From Volutella citrinella (taxonomy: Eukaryota > Ascomycota > Sordariomycetes > Hypocreales > Nectriaceae), in contig JAWZSP010000008.1 of NCBI GenBank assembly GCA_034401135.1, forward strand, positions 2,542,001 to 2,606,000: 64,000 nt of DNA. Reading direction: 5' to 3'. Below are positions 1 to 12,643 of the stretch, piece by piece. The first letter of the stretch is position 1, and the number at the start of each line of letters is the position of its first letter. A model generated the notes under the pieces. The model did no database searches. It was not told the origin of the DNA and was given only the letters and a program-made list of their open reading frames with translations. The position numbers were made by a program, and so were the translations under genes.

Positions 1-3000
1 ACCTCCTTCTACTTCCTGTTACCTATTCACCCTGTGATGCAGGCAGGCACGCTTCCTGCAGGGGTTTACAGTACGAGGTGCTGCAACGCTCTATCCGGCC
101 GGGGCTACCTTCAGATCACAGGGATCTAGGAGGATAGCGGAGTTTTCGTCGGACCCGATAGAGGAGGAGGGCCTCCACCGAACGAATGCACCCCACAGTC
201 CGCAAGGGCGCTAACCGAACGCCTGTCCACAACCGGAGTGGCAAGGCAAGTGGCTGCCATATCCAGTGACTTGGAGGATCAGAATGGACGGGATCTTTTG
301 TCTTCTGTACCTGTCAGTACTGTCCTCTGGGTGCTTGCAATGGGCTTTGGCGGGTCACACGTGGCGACACTGGAGTGCTGAGTCCTTGGGCGAGCAAATT
401 CGTGATCTTTCTCAGTGGAGAAGCATGCAACGATTCCCTGTCGAGAACATCTCAGCTCAATGACCACTATGGCGACAAGTTTCCCCATTTTGGCTTCGTG
501 CGAGAAATGATACAGTACGGCTAGGAAATCACTAGGACTTACCCCATTGTTGGTCGGCCCTCGGGTGCAAACCTGGCAGGAAAAGGAAACAGAATGTGGC
601 GATCCTAGCACCAGCGGGGTGTGGTGGATGGGCAAGATGGGATTGCCGTGGCTTCCAGGCCCGCTGATCCCGGACGACGCAGCATCGGCATGTCCTCCAC
701 CTGCCAGCCAAGCCAACCAACGCAATCCAACCTTAGCCAACCGATGTGTGGTGGGATGAATTGTCCTGTCAAAATCTCTGAACGCCCGCTCGGTCGGCCG
801 GGAACCTTGGCCGGGGGTCACCCTCCTCTGCAGGCAAATGGGTCACTCCCGGGGCTGCACCTATTTCTGTCCGATCTGGTAGGCATACCCGTTCTTGGTC
901 TGCAGCAGTTATCAGCGGCAGCCTTCCAATTCGCATTCAGCTTGATGGTCGTGCATCCCCCTGGAGCGAAGCATCAAAATATTGTGAGCGTTCACATTCA
1001 AATGGGCGCGTCGAGAATTATCCCCTTCCAGGGAACCATCGCCTGCTCTAGCCCAGGTATCGCCGTCTAGACCACAGGTTAGCAGCCCTTGGATGGACAA
1101 TTCCACCTGGGTGCCACAAGAGCGGGCAGTGCGGCGAGCGGCGGCCAACCCGGGCGACACCCTCGCGGCCAAGACTGCGGCGTCCCGTGGAGCTCCCTAA
1201 TGAGAAATCTAGACTCAGAGTAGAGCTTCGCGTGCCTTGTTGATCATTCCCCATGGCGGCATTGCCTCCAACGCCTCGCGCTTCTCGCTTCTTCCACTGT
1301 TGTTACTGGCTTTCCGCGTGGGTCGCCGCAGTGACTCCCACCTGGCCGGTACCGTACTACGTACTGCCGTCAGCCTGTGACCCTGGCGGCCTGTCACTTA
1401 CCACGATCTTTCCCCTACGGCATGTGGGTACGGGCTAATGCTCTGTCTGTCTGTCAGCGGGAACGGAAGCGGCTGCGATGCCACCCACCGCGCAGTTGCA
1501 GGGAATTCCTTGCGAGTAGTCCGTGGATGGGAGGCAACAAGCTGGGGTATTGTGATTTATTGGTCCCCTCAGGTCAAAAGCTAATTTCTTTTGACATCAT
1601 GCTCGACGCCATCGTCTGCCGCTCGTTCGATGAATGATGGAAAGATTATCTCGCACGTCCCCCAGATAACATGGGGCAAGACGCACTATCGTACATAATG
1701 CCTCTCATCTCATCGAGCTACCGCGTGGTAGAAGGCCTAGCGCGCTGGTCATCGACGCACGCACGGTTCTAGAAACCCGCTGTTTGATCGGAAATGGCCG
1801 GTGGGGTGTTTGCTGTACAAGGAACATTGTTGTTGGGACTCTGCGCCAAGGGTGAATCTATTCATACACCCTGCCCACGTTGTAGCCGAACACAGGTATC
1901 TAGATATGGATCAAACACCCAATCTGAAGGAAGCATAACCAGTGCGGCTGAGGATTGCAAGATCATGCAGAGGGTCGAGGAACCGAGCTGGATCTGGCCC
2001 GCCGACCCACCAAACCAGTTAGAAAGGATGGCCGACAGCAACATGGGCTGTCACAATGACATATGGAACCCGTCGTCAACTTTCCTCTTCTGTTGGTAGT
2101 CAATATTGACAGATCGCTTTGCCTCTGCTTCATATGAGCAGCACTGGTGCAGATGTCGGTGGGCAAAAGCAAAAACTTGGGGTACGCAGCCGCCAAGCTA
2201 TGGGAGGCCTTTCTTTTTCCGCGCCTGTTCACGGACCGAGCGTCCCCGTGAGCGAGCCAGAAGGGCGATGATTGGCACAATTCACTGCATGGCCGTTTGA
2301 AAATGCACATGGCGGCCCTGCTTAGGAGGGCGGAGAACCTGGAAGCAGGGGGGGCGGGAGGCGAGAGGCGAGAGCCTAGAGGCCAATGCCCCTGTCGGCG
2401 CCAAGTGACAGGTGTTAGGAGGGGATGAGATTGACGAGTGCCGCCAGGTGTTGATTGGCGTAATTAACATTGGCCATTGACTGCCAGTCGCGGAACCGAC
2501 GGAAATACCACCGTTGGGTAGGGATCTGTGAATCGTCACCCCAAAGGGTAAGATTTGCATGCGAAGCTGCAATCCGCATGGGGAGTGCAGACAAGGCAGC
2601 GAGAGGCGGCCTGGCTGTTGCAAAGCAATTGACCAGACAGGCGGATCGACCCTTGCTCCGGATGGGAGGAAGCAGCAAGCGAAGGCGGATCGAGATTGAA
2701 GGCGAGCCGGCAGTCGAGCCAGCGACCGTCCTGAGCCGAGACATCTTTGGTTGTCGCAAATGGGTCTGCCGCAGCAGCCATTCCATCAGTGCTCCATAGG
2801 GTGCCGCATTAAGCAACACGCAAACTCGTCCTGTAATTACTCCGTCATAATTATTGTGACGACACGCTTCTGCTGATACAGCACGCATGGGCTCCGTGGG
2901 TCAGGGGAGTTTCGAAAAGCCGGCCTCGAGGCGGTAGACGGCGTGCAGACGTGGATCGCGGCGGTCGCCCCCCGTGCACCGTCCCATCTTATTCCGAGAT

Positions 3001-5391
3001 CACATGGCACGACGGCGAAGGCAGGAGCCCTGCGAACGGCCGTGATCAGAGAGCAATGGGACGGAGGTACGATGCACGATAATTTCTCGAGATAGTCAGC
3101 AAGTAGCGAACCACCAACAGCATGGTGTAGCGGGACCTTGCGGGTAACGGACTGTCCCATTTGTGCCTAGTCTCCGCGCCAGACGGTGGCCCGGCCGTCC
3201 CGGCCCTCTCCGCTCACGCGTTTTCTGAAAATGGCTTGAGCGTGGTGCTCCCAGAATGGGCTGTTTCGGGGCACATCAGACCACTTCTGACACATGTCGT
3301 CAATCGCACTGGTGCTGTTTTCGCTTTGACGCCAGCTTTATGGAACAAGCTTCTCCATTAACCGCTTTCCCATATTGCCGGGACTCTGCGACGTCACACG
3401 CCCACGCAGATATTGCCAGCAGCACTGTACATAGTAGCTTCCCGATCGGTGCCAGGTCATCGGTCATGGTCATGGATCCTTTGCGCAGAACCAAGCAACT
3501 TGGGTCACCGGGAGACGGACGGCAACGAAAAGGCGGCGTCTTATTTTCGTGCATCATACATACCGTGTAAGTATGTGCGCATTGATGCGTAGATTGGTGG
3601 GAGCCGTCCTTGCGACCGACTATACGTGACTGGATGGATTCCTGTCAGGTTATTCACTTAGCCATGTCCGTAGCATCCTGTGTCGAGCTTCGTATTGTTT
3701 AATGCTCGCCGGCAGGGCTTGCTTCACACTGCTGTATGACATGCTGCCAGTGTTAATTATGTGCAGCGGCGGGCGGCCCCGGATATGGGGTGTGCGGCAC
3801 TGACGGACCTGGACAGTTTTCACCTGTGGAGTTGCTCCAGTGGGGGTTAGGTTGGGATTTGCAGCCGCGGAAGTCTGCCGTGGCTTCTAATTATGGGGGC
3901 CGCAGGCCGGTACCAAGGCGACTAATCACCAGGGAAGGGTGCTGTTGTAGGCAGGCCCGAACGGTGGTGGAGATGGATTGGTTTCCAAGGCAAGGTGAGG
4001 CAACGCAGGGCAAGCTGAACTTGGCCAACAGCCATTTAGACCCATGAGTTCGTTGCGGCGGCCAGTATTGCGCTGCCTTTCATTGGCATATTACTGGAGT
4101 TAGTTCGGCATCTTGATGGATGCGCCTCGCTTGGCGATATGCCCTGTTCGGACTGTGACAGAGGCAGAAACGGCATCGGCTCGGGACCGTGGTCAAGTGG
4201 TCAACGACGGGCATGAACAAGCGCGTGGCTCAGCTTCAAATGGAGGGAGCGGCGCCAGGACGGGCAGTACGTAGTGGTTGATGCGATCGATCGCCGATGA
4301 GGGTGTAGGTTGAGGGGTGAAGGTTAGGGATGGCATGGGGTGCACTCCATTAGCCAAACAAGGATTGGCTTCGGGATGTAGGCCTGCCAGGTCCGCGGTG
4401 TGAAATTTCCCAAGTCGGTAATGGGTTGTGACGGTTAGGATTACGGTCGGTTTCTCTCGTTCCGTTTAAAGCTGACGGCGCACCGTCTCATGTCTGATGA
4501 TGGTCGGAGACGAGGAAGGTGTTGCGCCGGCCAGACGAGTTGTGACCTGTGCTTTTTTGGTGGTAGCGTTGTGGAAAGAGAGGCGGACGCCACGAGGGAT
4601 AGATTCACACATTCGGGCGGCTTTGCTTTGCCGCTTGACTTCCCCGCGTCCTCCAACTTGTTCGTCATATCTGCAAGATACAAAAGCAACGAGAAATCCT
4701 ATCTCGGTGAAGCTTTCTTTACTTTGTTGTTGCCCGGCAGCGTGCCTACTTACCCTAGGTTGGTAAGTCGGCGGCGCCTTCCGCCTCAACTGCCGAGCTC
4801 CGTCACCACCCCGTAGTGTATCCTAGCACACCTGCCTCAGGCGGTGGCACTTGCCTCACCCGCTGTGGCTGCTGAAATTTTCTGCCACCAACAATTTGCT
4901 CAACTCGACTGGTCATCACCAAGACATTTGATGCCAGCTGATGAGTCTCTTGCCTATCGGATGACCAGCAATCACCTGTTGGTATGTGTGAGGCTTCCTC
5001 TTGGTCGCGATGTTGAATGTAGTCTGTTCGTTGCGGATTCGCAGTCGCACTACTTAGGCAGCTAGGAGCCGGTAGGACCCTGAGTTCGGGACGGTGGCAC
5101 AATCAACGGCGGCTAATGGTTGACAGGCAGTCAACAAGGCGGCCCTCCACAGTCCGACGACCCACACGAGAAAAATCTACCATGCATTGAGTCTACCCGT
5201 TTATTACCGTGCTCTCATCTTGTCAATGCCGCTCGCTCCAATACAGCGGGCAGATGCGATGCAAAGATCCGCACGCCCCGAGAAAATCCACCACTCGCCC
5301 TTGGGTCGGCCGCTTGCATCGCGGAGCCGCTGGAATGGACGGGGATGGCCGTTGCAATGGAAATAGAACTGGAAATGGAAGAGAGGACTCA

Positions 5392-5469
5392 TTGACTGTG
5401 TCTAACAAGCACTCGCCGACTGTGTCTCAGCGCTCGCCGACTGCGTCTTCGCACTCGCCGACTGCACGG
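5392..5469. repeat. 21-bp minisatellite, about 3.5 copies
   Basis: Imperfect direct repeat with unit core CTCGCCGACTG. Copies lie at 5410-5430 and 5431-5451, with a partial copy before (5392-5409) and after (5452-5469). The 21-bp period keeps one reading frame open (a seven-residue HSPT-type repeat), but the surrounding frame has no other sign of being coding. Confidence 0.8.
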
Positions 5470-5870
5470 GAGATGTACTCTCTGTGCGGGACGGTAGGTA
5501 ACTTCAATACTGGACGGTTTCTAACCGTGGGTGGTTGCCGCTAATTCTCAGGCACACACACGCGTGGGTGGACTTCAGTGGCATACCCTTGGACGCTCAT
5601 CCGTCGGCCTGCAGGCGCCTCGCCGCCTCCGATCTCTGCAACCTGGCCCCTCCATCACAGGAACCAGGGGAGGGACCAACGGGCCAGACGCCAGGAATCC
5701 TACGACAGCGGCAATAGCAACACTCGCTGCAGTGATCGCCGAGCGGAAATTCTCACCAAAGCAACAAGACACATGTCTGCTGCTGGATTCATGCCCTTGC
5801 TCTGAGGCGGCTTCTCCAACGTGGGAGGGAGGGATGCACCCTACAACACTGGATGAATCAATGGGTGTGA

Positions 5871-5890
5871 ATGGATGGATGGATGGATGG
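5871..5890. repeat. ATGG tetranucleotide microsatellite
   Basis: Five perfect tandem copies of ATGG. Similar ATCC/CATCC-rich stretches recur on the same strand between about 6080 and 6260, so this whole segment is simple-sequence rich. Confidence 0.85.
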
Positions 5891-6533
5891 CGGCGGCGAC
5901 TTGCCCATCAGCTATTATCCATGCCTGGTCAAGATTCCCATGGTCGGTCATCTGCACTCCCCCCCACCACCAGTCCGTCTCGCTTGCGTAGGATGGACAG
6001 ACAGCGAAAACAATGTGCAAGCCCCTCCACCTGCACTTGACTGCATGCACTGAATACTGCACCACTGAGCGTGCACATCCATCCATGGATCTCTTGGGCG
6101 TCACGTCCGCGGCGCTTGTCTAGCTTGCATTGGCAAACTTGGACGGTGCGTGCGGCCTCAGCTACAGGCTGATGGCAACAGCTAATACAACACCCATCCA
6201 GGGCGCCCACAGTACCGACCCAGCGCACCCCCATCCCATCCCACCCCAATCCATCCATGCTTGCTCGCCACGCCAGCCTGGCCCGGCCTGGGCAGGGCAG
6301 CGTCGAGGAACGACACTAGAGAGCACACGCACAGGGCCCGCCCCGTCAACCGCTGCGCCAGCTCGTGCTCGTACCCGCCCCGACACCACGCCAAGCTCGG
6401 GACCCCCCGCCCCCTCGGCCGGCCGGTCGTATGACGCGGAGCAGACTTTCGGGCGCTCTCGCGCAGGCTCACCGTGCTCCCCATACACTCTCCCAAGGGG
6501 CCTTTTGGCTCATGGCCATGATGGCAGCTGCAG

Positions 6534-6540
6534 TATATAT
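6534..6540 (+). promoter_or_regulatory. TATA-like element, bHLH gene promoter
   Basis: The sequence TATATAT is followed by several hundred bases of C/T- and CA-rich DNA without upstream ATG dominance, as in many fungal 5' leaders. It lies about 520 bp before the start codon at 7058, implying a leader of roughly 450-490 nt. Assignment is by position and sequence only. Confidence 0.4.
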
Positions 6541-7057
6541 CGCTCGCCCCGTCTCGCCATCCCAGAGTCTGCCCATCCACTCCCTTGGTGCCCATGCACT
6601 TGTCAACTACATCGCTCGAGACTCTCCCCACCTTGGCCTGCCCACGCACCACCCACCAGCTGATATCTGGAGCACGTCCGCTTGCCTCTGTCTACATCTA
6701 ATACGGCCACCTCGCCAGCAACCAAGCCCGCCCTCCCCTCTTCCCATCTTCATCGTCTTATCGTCTCATCATTGTCGTCATCATAATCGTCTGCTCACGT
6801 TCCGCCGAACCGAGCCCAACTTGGCCATTGCAGAACCACCCCACACCACGCTACAAACCTTGCATAGCACTGCGCTGCGCGCTGCTCCTGCTCGACTCTT
6901 GAAACGCTCAGCACACACGCGCTCTCAACGACTCGCTCACCCACACTGCACCCCCCCGGGTAATCGAGATCGGGCCGTCCGCCACCTTGACTTGACCTGC
7001 GCATAGACGCAACCGACATATCCTCCACTGAACTGAGTCGTTCCTCTTATCGACAAC

Positions 7058-8429
7058 ATGGCCGAATTATCGTTCGACTATTTTGACCAACCCCAGCAGA
7101 CGAAGCAGGTATGTCTTGGTATTGCCATTCCCTTACCTCAGCTCGACTCCGTTTCACATGCCTTCCTTCACCTCATCTTGCCTGTTCCTATCTCCAACCC
7201 TATGATGCCCCAGCTGGGACTGCTGCGCAGCCACACACCCCCTGTCCAGCCCCCATCACCCTCGTCCTTCCCCTCCCCCATTTAGAGACAGCTGCTCGAT
7301 GCGACTCACAATATCTGTCCCACCTCCCCCACCTCAGACACCATCCTCTTCCAAGCTCTTGTCTCTCTTCCTGCCCAAGATACAACCTGCATCCAGCGCC
7401 TTGTCTCGCTTTCTGCGCTTCCCAATCTCCACTCAGCCATCAACATCCCGCCACACCACCCGCCCCCTCACCATTTGCGCCATCTTTTCCTAACAAACGG
7501 GATAGAACTTCTCTGTTTCCCTCTACGACACTGCAGACTTCAGCGGTGAATCTTCGCACTCACCCGAGTCACCTCTTTCTCCCGTCTTCGCCAACCCCTA
7601 CCAGCTTCCCCTCTCCAACGACTGGGTAGGTTGGGACGACAAGGCTACACTCTCTCCTGACCTGGACTCTGTCGCCAAACAGGAGCCCTTTGAGAACGTC
7701 AGCCTTTCCGCTATCCCCTCAAGAAACAACACTATGGAGCTCAGCCCCGCCATCAACCCTAGCGACCTTGCTGGAACCATCCCTGATGCTGTTCCCTTCG
7801 GCAGGGTCGGTCTCAACGACATCGACACTCAGCCCCTCTTCCAGACACCCATCTCCTCCATGCCCCCTCAATCCCATTCGGTCAACAAGGCCATGCACGT
7901 TCCTTCAGTCCAGCCCCAGCTCCCCTCTGCCACCATCAATGCCGCCGCTGCCAAGGATGCTCGAAACCGATATCCTTCCCGCAAGCGCAAGTCGTCTGGT
8001 TCCGGAACCACGTCATCACGCTCCTCCCCCTCGCCGCCACCAGCCATTCGGCGACACTGCTCGCCGCCTAAGAAGACAGCGCACAACATGATCGAGAAGC
8101 GCTACCGCACCAACCTGAACGACAAGATTGCCGCGCTCCGAGACTCCGTTCCCGCTCTCCGCGTTATGGTCCACAGACTCGAGCAACAAGGCCACGAGGA
8201 AGTGGATGAGGAGCTTGCGGAGGAGGATCTCGGCGGGCTGGCACCAGCACATAAACTCAACAAGGCCACCATTCTCAGCAAGGCCACAGAATACATCGCT
8301 CATCTTGAGAAGCAAAATCGATCCCTCGCCAGGGAAAACAACCAGCTCCGAAATCGTGTCGAAGGTTTCGAAATGCTGGTGATGTCGCGAGACACCGCAC
8401 CGCACCCACCACCCGGCGTCTGGGCTTAA
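7058..8429 (+). CDS. SREBP-type bHLH transcription factor
   Basis: Nuclear DNA-binding protein of 324 aa. The model joins 7058-7108 and 7506-8429. The 397-nt intron starts GTATGT and ends CTAAC...GATAG, and the frame is kept. The basic region and helix 1 begin near residue 205 (AHNMIEKRYRTNLNDKI). The Tyr in EKRYR is the hallmark of SREBP-type factors, which can bind SRE as well as E-box sites. A loop of about 35 acidic residues separates helix 1 from helix 2 (KLNKATILSKATEYIAHL), and a leucine-zipper-like segment follows. The N-terminal half is Ser/Pro-rich and could activate transcription. No membrane segment follows the zipper, so this is not a membrane-anchored SrbA-like protein; the soluble SclR-like group of Aspergillus is the nearest type I know. 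The ATG is in a good context (CAACATGG). Confidence 0.88.
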
Positions 8430-10259
8430 GCAAACAGACTCGGGAGCGAGACCTCGGTATAGAGACCTCTGGACTCGCCGTTACGAAGTTATGATAGAAG
8501 ACATTTTCTATTTGGAGTTTACGGCGCACCAGAGGAACGGGACAGAACCGTGGGTCACACAAAACGTGACGCGGAAAAGGCAGCGTCAAACAAAGCCTAC
8601 GGGCATGGGATATATCCATTGATTTTACAGTGATTTTTTCATTGATTTACAACTTTTACTACTGCTCTCAGAAACGGACCTAATCCTTGGCCGGAAGATT
8701 TTCTTTATATGTGTTACTAGTTATACCACTTACACCACACTCTCCACAACCAATGCCAAATTCTCTAATTTGTTCATACCACCAAGAATGATGGGTTCGA
8801 CTTTTGCTTTTACTGTGAAATAAAATTGGGATAGGAAGAGCTGCCAATCCTTGAATTTCAACTCGTGCGCGAGGCCTCGGCTTGGCCTGATAGCTGCCGG
8901 CGATCGTCTCCAGGATTCGACGGGACTTTGACGTCGAAATTCGCAAGTGCTTAATTGTAGCAGGGGGGCAGCAAGAGACATCTGCCATCAGTCAGTGCTG
9001 GCGCGATGGAGGAGCCACGCGCGGCGCAGAGTCAGGCCACCGTGGGCCGTCGCTCAGGCGTTGCTGGGCACAGGGTGTGTGGATAAAGCGCCGCGGTGCA
9101 GCACAGGGAAGTTGGTCCCTGGAAGACGGGTTACTGGGGCTAAATTATCGTTCCACCTCTGGACAAAACCCACGATACTCGCCGTGGACGCGGATGTGGA
9201 GGATGCTGTGCTCGGAGCCGAGGTGAGGGACTGAGAAATAGCGGTCGAGGACGAGGGTACTGACGTGGGGCTGACTGGTGATGGAACTGGACGATAATTG
9301 CGAGAAGAGGCGACGATGTATAGGGGTCGTGGTTTGGAAAACGGTAGACTTGGACGGGGGTTAGCCAACGTTGGATTCTAGGGGTTCAGTTATTTTGATG
9401 GCTGCCATTATCTCTTGCCAACCTCCCAGATACGTACTTGATAACTTCCAAATGGAATCAAAGCAAAATGCAAAATGAGATAAGAGGCCAATGGATATCC
9501 AGATGACGACGGAGAAGAGTTTCAACGCAAATGCTGAAGGGGATGATGTACAGAACAACATCCAGGGTTCCATCAACGAACAACACACACTCTCCTACCA
9601 CCACATAAATCGTCAGCCCCTTACTACGATACCTCATCCAATTACAAGTTAAACCGACTTGAAATAAGACATTGTTTGGAGCATGAAGACGAAGGGTTGT
9701 AGGAGAGCTTGACGTCATGTACGGGAGATTGACAGCGCTAGTCTTTTCGTGGATAACATCAAAGCGTAAACAAAGTAAAAATAAACTATGCGGCTATCGA
9801 GGTAGACGGTTATTTGCCATGCCTACTCCATACGGTGTGAGGGCATCGGTTGGGATGGGATGAATGCAAGTGATTTACTAGTACAGGGTAACCGACGTAC
9901 CATGTTGGTGGCTCATTGGGGCCTCGTCGAAGCTTGGAAATTGACACCCGATCCCGTCATCTCAACCCGAACAGCGGGATGTCGTGTAGCTTGAAACCTG
10001 GATAAGCTTTGTGGGGAGACTCGATGTGGTGTTTGACAGAAACCGTCTGTGCATAGGGACGGGACTCTGGTGAAAAAATGGCGCCCCACCATGTTTGGCA
10101 GAGTCATCGGCGAGCTAGGCACAGCCACGCATTGCACCTGTCGATGTAAGCAGCAAGACCCCTCATGATGATTGTGTTTGGCATCTCAACTACCTAGACC
10201 TCCCCAACGCGTCTGGCCAATTCCAACCCCAGGCCAAAGCTTGCGGAGGGCAACTCAAG
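8430..10259. other. intergenic region without clear gene
   Basis: Holds the 3' region of the bHLH gene and the upstream region of the F-box gene. On the minus strand between about 9054 and 9720 there is a Ser/Thr-rich open frame (9054-9368) preceded by hydrophobic frames with plausible splice sites. I could not build an in-frame model with an ATG, so no gene is called. Confidence 0.5.
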
Positions 10260-11519
10260 ATGGGGAGAAACATCGTCGTCCCAGTTTGGGCCGCGGCTGA
10301 ACGCGGTCAGGAGCAACGCCTGCCCAACGAGCTGCTCATGCACGTCATCAGTTTCCTGGAGCCCCCACGAGAGGGGGAGTTCCTCGCCGCCTCGCACGAG
10401 ACAACCAAGACGCTACTGGCTTTCATGAGGGTATGCAGCACTGCGAATCAAGCAGCCGGCCGTATTTTTGCGCGTCACTGCGTTGTCCTCGACTCGGAGG
10501 ACCGCACGCTGCGGTTCGCGAGGTGCATGGCCGTCGCAGCTTCAGCCATGCCTACCGCGCGTGTGTCGCCGTTTCGCAGCATCACGGGTATTTTTATGGA
10601 ATCCTTCCTCGACTACGACACTGTGAACAAGTCCTCCCTGGTCATGATGAGGACAGAGGCGCAGGCAGCACATTTCGAGCGCTGGAAGGATCAGGGTTGG
10701 GACAGTTTCGTGGTGCGCTTGGAGGGCGAGTCTGATGAGGATTACGATGCGGCGACTGAGAGCCCCTTCCCAGTGCTGAACGACCTGCCCGTGGCTACGG
10801 CACTACGCGACATCTTTTTCGCGGTGGCGCCCACGCTGGAAAGGCTGGTCATCAACGCCCCCCTGCGGCTCTTGTACCCGGAGGACGACGAATTCGGGGT
10901 CAAAGCCACACTGCGCAGCGGCCTGGAGGCGCTCGTGAACCTCTCGGAGTTTGTCAGCGTGCAGGACGAGCTTTTCGTGACCACGGTCCAGAGGCATGCC
11001 CCCGAGGAGCCCGAGGTGTGGGCCAAGCACTGGCCGAAGCTTCGCCGCCTGTTCCTGTACAACCCGGTCGTTGATTGGGATTTTAGCCGGGACGCGGCAG
11101 GCTGCCCGCTCCTGGAGACGGTCATGGTGGGCCGGCCGGATGGCATCCACCCCGAGGAGCCGGAGGACCTCAAGCGCAACTGGGTGTCGGCGGTGGCGGG
11201 CGAGGCCGTCACGGGCGCCACGTACAGCGGTACGATCCGGCCGCTGACCATGATCATCGTGGACATGGCGGGTGTGCACTACCCCGAGTATGTGGGCGGG
11301 CACAGGGAGGCATGGAGGGTGCTGGACCCGGAGGAGAGGATACGGATCAGGGCCGTGGATGCACCCCCGGCGGCGCTGGACCTGGACGACGAGGCGTGCC
11401 CGCGGGAGGCGGTGCTTACCTTGGTTAGGAGGCACGCGTTTGAGGGGACGCTGTGGTGCGAGGATGCCATGGGGGTCTATGACTTGTTGGATGTCCAGCG
11501 AGAGGAAAGGGGGATGTAA
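10260..11519 (+). CDS. F-box-like protein
   Basis: Single-exon protein of 419 aa, ATG at 10260. Residues about 20-36 (RLPNELLMHVISFLEPP) fit the start of an F-box: Leu-Pro, then an amphipathic helix ending in Phe-Leu. The next helix contains LLAFMRVCSTANQAA, as in F-box proteins where the second and third helices meet Skp1. The remainder has scattered leucine-rich stretches (around residues 190-215 and 250-300) but no clear WD40 or LRR repeat. F-box proteins select substrates for SCF ubiquitin ligases; the substrate here cannot be told. G+C is high and the antisense frame is also long, so I relied on the F-box match to choose the strand. An alternative is a related F-box-like protein that does not bind Skp1. 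Confidence 0.75.
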   Translation: MGRNIVVPVWAAAERGQEQRLPNELLMHVISFLEPPREGEFLAASHETTKTLLAFMRVCSTANQAAGRIFARHCVVLDSEDRTLRFARCMAVAASAMPTARVSPFRSITGIFMESFLDYDTVNKSSLVMMRTEAQAAHFERWKDQGWDSFVVRLEGESDEDYDAATESPFPVLNDLPVATALRDIFFAVAPTLERLVINAPLRLLYPEDDEFGVKATLRSGLEALVNLSEFVSVQDELFVTTVQRHAPEEPEVWAKHWPKLRRLFLYNPVVDWDFSRDAAGCPLLETVMVGRPDGIHPEEPEDLKRNWVSAVAGEAVTGATYSGTIRPLTMIIVDMAGVHYPEYVGGHREAWRVLDPEERIRIRAVDAPPAALDLDDEACPREAVLTLVRRHAFEGTLWCEDAMGVYDLLDVQREERGM

Positions 11520-12640
11520 CGGAACGGGATGCCCTCCGTGCGCTTTCGGCCCCACAGCTGGTGATCAAACGGCCCGGAAGACGGGGCACCACCCCTGGCC
11601 AGCTCCGAGTGAATGTTCTGCTCGTTGTTCATTGACCCAATGGCGCCATGCGTCACAAAACTATTTGTGCAATGCCGCATTGATTAGCGTAGATGTATTC
11701 TTTAAAAATTTTCTTTTTCTTTTTGTCGTCAGAGCAGAATCACATGCAATGTCGGATGACTCGGCGGCCTCCCTTGTCACCTAGATTGCTTCGTGGGCCA
11801 AACTGCTCGAGCAACAGAAAGGCTAACTCTCCTCATAAAACTCGTCCCATGCGATATCGTAAGATTCATCCGACATCTCAGATAATATCAACAACCTTCT
11901 TCGGAGTATGACGTGAGATGTGATGTGACACTCTTAGATGGTGTTGGTTGCTGACGGGGCGACGTGCATCATGTCGTGGAGTCATCCCCATCCAGGTTTG
12001 TTGTAAAGGCAACGCGATTTCCCTATCGACACACCTGGCTATTCCGTCCGCGATAAGACTGGAACTGTGCAGCCTTGGGGCAGCCTTGGCGCTACTGGCT
12101 GGCCCAGTCTGCAAAGCGCAGAGCTTCGTCCAGCCGCGCCTGAGGGGGCGTAGGCTCCCTCCCGCTAATGGGCACCAAGGCCGCCATTTACCACCGTGCC
12201 CGGGTGCGGCAGGACCCCTCTGGCCTGGAGCTTCAACGGTGCCTGAGCCGGATCGCTGGAGCTAGCGAATAGCCTCCTGTGCGCCCAGTGCCGGCCACTG
12301 GATTTGGCCTGGGCTGGGCTGGGGAGGCGCTGGGCGTCGGCCAATGCCATTGTTTCGGCGAGGCAGGCAGCCATCGCGCGTAGGATTCCATTGGCTGGCA
12401 TTACAAATCAGCCTGCGAGTTTGGCTTTTTGCGCAACGTCAACGTGATGGCCAGGGCCATGGTTTGGTGGTGAAGCTTGCGTGTCTCTGTGCTTTAGCAC
12501 CTGTTTTCGCTGGGCTGGCGTGGTGTTCCTGCATTAGGCCATTGGGCGGGGGTGACTCGCTCGCGCTGCAGTGCCTTAGGCAGAGGCCATTTGTGGTGCA
12601 CAACAGAGGCAGCAGCCAAAGAACATCTGCCTAGCGCCGC
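11520..12640. other. intergenic region without clear gene
   Basis: No open frame here has domain-like content. The stretch from 12050 to 12640 is rich in short CCA/TGG words such as TTGGC and GCCAA. Confidence 0.45.
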
Positions 12641-12643
12641 CAG

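Larger units (their letters stand above)
1..6500. other. gene-free upstream region
   Basis: About 6.5 kb in which I see no convincing gene. Open frames occur on both strands, but they overlap each other, mostly lack ATG starts, are rich in Pro, Arg, Ser and Cys as random GC-rich DNA tends to be, and show no recognisable domain. Short repeats sit at 5392-5469 and 5871-5890. The stretch lies upstream of a bHLH regulator, and long non-coding upstream regions are common for developmental regulators in filamentous fungi. Non-coding RNAs or unrecognised small genes cannot be excluded. Confidence 0.5.

Noticed and set aside
279..1172. Several overlapping open frames of 80-180 codons on both strands
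   Set aside because: They overlap each other, have no domain-like segments and are what GC-rich non-coding DNA yields by chance.
4180..4260. Sequence resembling a tRNA D-arm (GTGGTCAAGTGGTCAAC)
   Set aside because: No matching acceptor stem, anticodon arm or TTCRA T-loop at the right distance could be found.
9054..9720. Possible minus-strand gene with hydrophobic N-terminus and Ser/Thr-rich end
   Set aside because: The frame 9054-9368 can be joined across a GTACGT...CCCTAG intron, but the joined frame upstream meets a TGA with no ATG. No complete model works.
10742..11555. Long minus-strand frames opposite the F-box gene
   Set aside because: They are antisense shadows caused by high third-position G+C of the plus-strand gene.
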